From contig JAFEGM010000063.1 of the NCBI GenBank assembly GCA_018240025.1, forward strand, positions 1-35,550: a DNA stretch of 35,550 nucleotides. The letters are read 5' to 3'. Shown piece by piece: positions 31,306 through 35,550 of this stretch. Under the pieces are notes generated by a model. That model was given only the letters and a program-made list of their open reading frames with translations. It did not search any database and was not told the origin of the DNA. Each line of letters opens with the position of its first letter. Position 1 is the stretch's first letter. Origin of the DNA: Verrucomicrobiota bacterium. Its GTDB lineage: Bacteria; Verrucomicrobiota; Verrucomicrobiia; Chthoniobacterales; SZAS-18. A program made the position numbers and the translations under genes.

Positions 31306-34300
31306 TCAGTCCACCGCGATCCGATAGAACCCCGAGGCGCCGCTGGCGTTCTGATCGGTGAAGGTGAGCGTGGCGCCGGTCGCGCCGTTCTGGGGCGCGC
31401 CGATGTCGGTGAAGGCGGCTCCGGACAGCGAGGTGCTGCGCTGCAGGCGGTAGGTGTGGCCGCTGTAGCCGTCGATGGTCAGGGTGACCACGTTGCCGAC
31501 GCGCGAGCTGGTCTTCACCCGGACGAGACGTGAATCGAGCAGCAGGCCGAAGTTCTGGAAATTGGCCGGCAGCAGGAGCGAGCCGCTGATGAGGTCGATG
31601 GTCCCGTGGTTGATCAGCTCGGAACTCGTGGAGGCATCCACCACGCCGCCGGAAATGGCGCGCAGCAGGCCGTAGTTCGTCACCGGGCCGGTCAGGGTGA
31701 GCGTCTGCGAGCGGGCGTCGATCGTGCCGTAATTGGTCACCGGGCCGGTCACGAGTCCGCTCCCGGTCAGGGTGCCGTTCAGGACGGTCAAGGGCCCGCT
31801 CGCGGCGCTCAGCGTGCCGCCGTTCAAGGCGAGAGTCCCGGCCACGACATTGACGGCCGAGGCGCTCACGCGTCCGGCGATGGTCAGGCGGCCGTTGCGA
31901 ACCTCCAGCAGTCCCAGGGATGCGCCGCTGGACTCCAGCACGCACTCGCCGGTGCCCGCCATCAGGAAGGCGCCCGGGCCGCTGCAGGGACCGGTGAAGG
32001 TGAGCTTGCGGGGGCCGGCCAGATCGTCCCCGATGGTCAGATCGGCCGCGGCCTCGATCGAGACGGCGTTCGGCAGTGTGACGTCGACGGAATCGGCGAA
32101 GAGCTGCCCGGAGCCGCGCACGCGCAGCGGTCCGCTGCCGAGGGCGGCCGCCGCATTCACGCCGAGCGCGCCGCCGGCGAGGACGAGCCCTCCGCTGGCC
32201 GCATTGGTGCCGCGCAGGACGAGTATGCCGGCACCGCTCTTGGCCAGCTGGCCGCCGCCGCTGGCGTTGCTGTCCATGATCGCGCCGGTGAAAATGCCGA
32301 AGGCGGGCTCGGCGATGGTCAGGCGTCCGCCGGCGAGATCGACCGTGCCGCTGCCGGTCAGGCCGCCCACGGTGGCGTTGGTCACGTAGCTGAGGAGCGC
32401 GTTGGGCAGCACCCGCGGCGGTTGCCCCTGCGGCGCGTAGCCGACGACGAACGAGGCCGCGCCGCCAGCCTGGTAGTAGGCGACCACGATGTCGTGCCGG
32501 CCGGCCGGCAGGGCGATCGCGCCGCCGTTCACGGGCACCCCGTTGACGAACACGGCGGCGCCATCGTCCGCGGTGGTGTAGAAATGGTAGGTGTCGGCGG
32601 CCAAGGCCCGGAACTTGCCCGACCAGCGGACCTGCAGATTGCTGAGCGGGAGCGTGTCGAAGGGCGCGGGAAAGCGCAGCGGCCCGCCGCTGCTGCTGCC
32701 GAAATCGAAGCTGCTGCTGTTGGCCAGGCTGTTGGCGAAGAGCGCCGGCGCGCTGGCGGCGAAGTACCCGTCGACCGAGGCCAGACTGACGTAGTCGGCG
32801 GGATTCGGGGCCGGCCCGCTGACGTAGCGGCCGGGCAGCCCGGAGCCGGCGACGAGCTGCAGCGTGGTCCCCGCATTGACCCGCACGCCGCCGGGCAGGG
32901 TGGAGTCGGCCGGGAGCGCGAAGGCGCCGTCCAGCTCGAGGATGCCCTGCTGCAGGGTGGTGAGCCCGGTGAACGTGTGTCGATCGCTCCCCAGCCGCAG
33001 CGTGCCGGGGCCCGTCTTCGTGAGGGAGAGCCGGCTGGCGGCCGTGTCCGCGAAGATGCCGACGTACGTCTGCGTGGTGCCGGCGGGGACAGTCACCGAA
33101 ACGGTCGTGGGCGCGGTGCGGCTGGCCGCGGGGGCGATGGTGCCGCCCGGGAGCCAGCCGGTGGCTCCGGCATTCCGAGCCGAGCGCAGGTCCGACAACG
33201 CGAGCAGCGAGCCTTGGGTGGTCAGCACGCCGCCGCCGGTGACGGCGATCGGCACGCCGGCCGGCAGGGCATCGAACCGCGCCAGCTCCACCCGGCCGGC
33301 CTGGACGGTGAGTCCGCCGCTGAACGTGCTCACGCCGCTCAGCACGAGGCCGCCCGCGCCCACCTTTTGGAGCGAGCCGCTGCCGCTGAGCACGCCGCTG
33401 TAGGTTTCGTCGGTCCCGGCGCCGCCGACCGTGAGAGCCAGACCCGTCAGGTCGAGATCGGCCGATCCGGCCAGGCCGCCCAGCACCGGTGCGGTCTGGC
33501 CGAGGAAATCCACCGCATTGGCCCGATACAACTCCACCACCGTGTTTTGCAGGGCCAGCGGCGCGCCCAGGGCGACCGATCCGCCCTCGATCCGCACCCG
33601 GCCGCCCGAGCTGCCTTCGTTCGTGAGCGTGAGCGTGCCGAGCCCGCGCTTGCGCAGCGTGCCGGCGCCGCCGAGCACGGCGTTCAGGCTGGTGCTGGCG
33701 TCGTCGGTCACCGTCAGGGCGAAGCCGTTGGCCGGATTGCTCTGCAGCCTCAGCGAAGGCGAGGCGCCGGTGGGCGTGCGGACCTGCCCGGCCGTGACCG
33801 TGCCGCCGGAGATCAGGAGCTCGCTGGTGCTCGTCCACAGGTCGAGCGAGCCGGCCACTTCGACGCCGCCGCCGCTTTCGACTGTCAGGCGGCCCGAGCC
33901 CCCGTTCTGCGCGGCGCTGCGTCCGCCCAGACCGAGCGAGCCCGTCAGCGTCCAGCCCGCGCCCGAGCGGAAGAAGGCGCCGGCCCGCTGCCCCGCCGCG
34001 GGAGCGATCGCGGCGCCGGCCGACTGCAGGACGGCGTTCGTGCTCGCCTGGATCGCATCGCCCAAGCCGCCCCCCACCACGAGCAGCGTGGCCGTGTTGC
34101 GGGTGTCGAGGAGAGCCGACTCGTTCAGCGCCAGAAAGGCGGTGCCGGCCGCGTTGCCGACGATCAGCCCCTGGTCGGCGGTGCCGGTGAGCGTCAGGCT
34201 GGCCCCGTTGAGCAGGAGCCCGCCGTTGTTGACCGACAGCGAGCCCACGCTGGAGACGCCGAAGGCGAGGATCTGGGCGCTGGTGCCCGTCTTCACCACC

Positions 34301-35463
34301 GGTCCGCTGGTCGTCAGGGCGCCCGTGTAAGTGGCCGCGCCGCTGCTGCGGCCGAGCGTCAGCTGGCCGGTGGGGCCGGTGAAGTTGGTCGGGCCGGCCA
34401 GGCCCCCGAGTGCGAGCGTCGAGCCGGGGAAGGTGAGTCCGCCGGCGACGTTGAGCGTGACGATCGTCGTGGCGAGGGAACTGGCCAGGCCGGCGCGCAA
34501 CACGCCTGCGTTCACGGCGATGCCGCCTTCGAAGCCGGAGTTGTCCGAGGCACCGATCGTCAACTGCCCGGCGCCGGTCTTGGTCAGGAGGGCGGACCCG
34601 CTGAGCGGGCCGGTCCAGCGCAGTTCCGGCAGATCGACCTGCAGGGTCTTGTCGGCCGCCAGCGTGTTGATGTCGCCGGTGAAGATGAGCGACTGGCTTC
34701 CGGCGAAGACGTGGTTCCCGCCGCCGGTGGGCACCAGCAGGAGGAAGGGGTTGGCGATCGTGCGAGCCGCGGTCGTGCCGTTTCTCAGCGTGTTGCCCGC
34801 GAACATGGAGAATGCGCCCGTGCCGAGAGCCCCCTCGCTCGCCAGACTGAGCTCGGCCGGGCCCGCCTGCTGCGTGGTCCCGAGGATCAGGCCGCCGCTG
34901 AAGTCGTTCGCATTCGGCCCCCCGAGCGTGACCCGCTGGGTCACCCCGGCGTCCGTGCCGCCCTTGAGCGTGATCGCCCCCGGTCCGCTGATGGTGCTGG
35001 CGAGGACGAGCGCGCCCGCGCCGCTGGCGTCGATTTCCAGATCGTTGGTCAGCAGGAGCGGCTTGAGCGCCAGGGTTTGCGGGGCCGCGCTGCCCTGCGA
35101 CATCGTCGCGCTGGCCCCGCCAGCATTGGCCCGGAACTCCAGCCCGCCCGTGCCTCCGAGGGTGAAGGCGCCCGCCGTGGGCAGGAAGACGAGGGAATGC
35201 AGCAGGAACTGGCCGCTCGAGTTCTGCTGCGGCGTCAGGCGGGTGGTGCCGTCGAAGCGGATGACCGTGCCGATCCCCGGGGAAGGCGCGACGTTGGCGG
35301 CCCAGTTCGCCCCCGTCGCCCAGCTGTCGTTCGCCCCGCCGCCGTCCCAGGTGAAAGTCTGCCCCAGCGCCAGCGCCGGCCAGAGCGCGAGCACCGAGAG
35401 TCCGAGGCAGCGGCGGCGGCGGAAGAGCGGCGAGGGGAGGGCGGGAAGGGCGGGAAGGGACAT
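31306..35463 (-). CDS. giant secreted protein with autotransporter-associated beta-strand repeats and a PA14-like domain
   Basis: The protein has 1,385 residues. An N-terminal signal (FRRRRCLGLSVLALWPALAL, cleavage near LGQ) is followed by the TFTWDGGGANDSWATGANWA opening typical of this protein type. Many beta-strand repeats follow, such as LTKTGAGQLTIGASDNSGFE, LQKVGAGGLVLSGVSTFSGG and LAKSGAGILVLRGTNAASGG, about one per 60-130 residues. A PA14-like, carbohydrate-binding insert lies at about 870-1015 (YHFYTTADDGAAVFVNGVPV). The C-terminus is a short domain with YRLQRSTSLSGAAFTDIGAP ending GFYRIAVD. Neither an autotransporter beta-barrel nor a PEP-CTERM signal is present, so export and anchoring are unexplained. 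The role is likely surface adhesion or polysaccharide binding (inference). Confidence 0.88.
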   Translation of the reverse strand: MSLPALPALPSPLFRRRRCLGLSVLALWPALALGQTFTWDGGGANDSWATGANWAANVAPSPGIGTVIRFDGTTRLTPQQNSSGQFLLHSLVFLPTAGAFTLGGTGGLEFRANAGGASATMSQGSAAPQTLALKPLLLTNDLEIDASGAGALVLASTISGPGAITLKGGTDAGVTQRVTLGGPNANDFSGGLILGTTQQAGPAELSLASEGALGTGAFSMFAGNTLRNGTTAARTIANPFLLLVPTGGGNHVFAGSQSLIFTGDINTLAADKTLQVDLPELRWTGPLSGSALLTKTGAGQLTIGASDNSGFEGGIAVNAGVLRAGLASSLATTIVTLNVAGGLTFPGSTLALGGLAGPTNFTGPTGQLTLGRSSGAATYTGALTTSGPVVKTGTSAQILAFGVSSVGSLSVNNGGLLLNGASLTLTGTADQGLIVGNAAGTAFLALNESALLDTRNTATLLVVGGGLGDAIQASTNAVLQSAGAAIAPAAGQRAGAFFRSGAGWTLTGSLGLGGRSAAQNGGSGRLTVESGGGVEVAGSLDLWTSTSELLISGGTVTAGQVRTPTGASPSLRLQSNPANGFALTVTDDASTSLNAVLGGAGTLRKRGLGTLTLTNEGSSGGRVRIEGGSVALGAPLALQNTVVELYRANAVDFLGQTAPVLGGLAGSADLDLTGLALTVGGAGTDETYSGVLSGSGSLQKVGAGGLVLSGVSTFSGGLTVQAGRVELARFDALPAGVPIAVTGGGVLTTQGSLLALSDLRSARNAGATGWLPGGTIAPAASRTAPTTVSVTVPAGTTQTYVGIFADTAASRLSLTKTGPGTLRLGSDRHTFTGLTTLQQGILELDGAFALPADSTLPGGVRVNAGTTLQLVAGSGLPGRYVSGPAPNPADYVSLASVDGYFAASAPALFANSLANSSSFDFGSSSGGPLRFPAPFDTLPLSNLQVRWSGKFRALAADTYHFYTTADDGAAVFVNGVPVNGGAIALPAGRHDIVVAYYQAGGAASFVVGYAPQGQPPRVLPNALLSYVTNATVGGLTGSGTVDLAGGRLTIAEPAFGIFTGAIMDSNASGGGQLAKSGAGILVLRGTNAASGGLVLAGGALGVNAAAALGSGPLRVRGSGQLFADSVDVTLPNAVSIEAAADLTIGDDLAGPRKLTFTGPCSGPGAFLMAGTGECVLESSGASLGLLEVRNGRLTIAGRVSASAVNVVAGTLALNGGTLSAASGPLTVLNGTLTGSGLVTGPVTNYGTIDARSQTLTLTGPVTNYGLLRAISGGVVDASTSSELINHGTIDLISGSLLLPANFQNFGLLLDSRLVRVKTSSRVGNVVTLTIDGYSGHTYRLQRSTSLSGAAFTDIGAPQNGATGATLTFTDQNASGASGFYRIAVD

Positions 35464-35470
35464 CGCGGCG

Positions 35471-35496
35471 GCGTTTCCCGTTCCTTGGGGAAACGC
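35471..35496. promoter_or_regulatory. 9-bp inverted repeat upstream of the giant gene
   Basis: GCGTTTCCC (35471-35479) and GGGAAACGC (35488-35496) are perfect arms with an 8-bp centre, 7 bp upstream of the ATG at 35463. It may be an operator or a leader hairpin covering the ribosome entry site. I see no convincing -35/-10 in the remaining bases to the window edge. Confidence 0.45.
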
Positions 35497-35550
35497 GGGC
35501 GGGTGTTGCAGGAAATTCGGAGCGGAGAGGGGGTGACGGGGTGAGGGGGT

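Noticed and set aside
31606..35544. Open frame of 1,312 codons on the plus strand opposite the giant repeat protein
   Set aside because: It is rich in Arg, Gly, Ala and Gln with no recognisable domain, and mirrors the codon bias of a repeat gene in a high-GC genome.
1..35550. tRNA or rRNA genes
   Set aside because: I looked for T-loop-like GGTTCGA/GTTCAAAT contexts with matching acceptor stems and for rRNA-like blocks and found none. A tRNA scan would be decisive.

Overview
This is a high-GC (roughly two thirds G+C by eye) bacterial chromosome segment. The best fit is a Verrucomicrobiota genome, probably near the Opitutales. This is inferred from two PEP-CTERM proteins, a 1,385-residue protein of autotransporter-associated beta-strand repeats, many small secreted proteins of unknown function, and start codons preceded by C-rich leaders instead of Shine-Dalgarno sites. 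No rRNA, tRNA, CRISPR array, integrase or transposase was seen. I count 32 protein genes and one gene fragment.

Left part (1-11,450). The end of a MoeB/ThiF-type adenylyltransferase fused to a rhodanese domain is cut by the window edge. It is followed by a lipoprotein, uncharacterised proteins, a short zinc-ribbon protein, and a secreted protein with Ig/ASH-like domains that is divergent from an L,D-transpeptidase. The transpeptidase is followed at once by recR. A pterin carbinolamine dehydratase on the minus strand has a clear terminator. Then come cysK (with the best promoter in the window), ygfZ, a cellulose-synthase-like glycosyltransferase, a second L,D-transpeptidase, rpsT, and a small secreted protein whose start codon lies inside the rpsT terminator hairpin.

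Middle (11,450-23,530). On the minus strand are an MsbA-like ABC exporter and aroF (DAHP synthase), with tryptophan 2,3-dioxygenase divergent from aroF. A GT28-type lipid glycosyltransferase is convergent with the dioxygenase. A YihY-family membrane protein and a peptidoglycan amidase form a translationally coupled pair, followed by an exported MsrA. A PrsW-like membrane protease with a C-terminal zinc ribbon lies just after a 47-bp tandem repeat. A flotillin (YqiK-like) and its NfeD/YqiJ-like partner form a minus-strand pair, divergent from a cyclophilin gene.

Right part (23,530-35,550). A lower-GC block carrying a PEP-CTERM gene lies between the intact cyclophilin gene and a second, truncated copy of that gene's 3' end (182 bp, three mismatches). 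This is a footprint of insertion or duplication. After it come a phosphatase-TPR fusion, a second PEP-CTERM gene with a terminator, a DUF4256 protein, a methylcrotonyl-CoA-carboxylase-like carboxyltransferase, a dense intergenic cluster of REP-like palindromic repeats, and the giant beta-strand repeat protein.

Many genes concern the cell envelope: two L,D-transpeptidases, an amidase, glycosyltransferases, the exporter, flotillin, and PEP-CTERM and repeat proteins. The rest is core metabolism and DNA repair. The strongest unexplained signals are the cyclophilin duplication around the PEP-CTERM cassette, the three families of intergenic repeats, the zinc ribbon shared by a PrsW-like protease and a stand-alone protein, and start codons placed in or next to intrinsic terminators.
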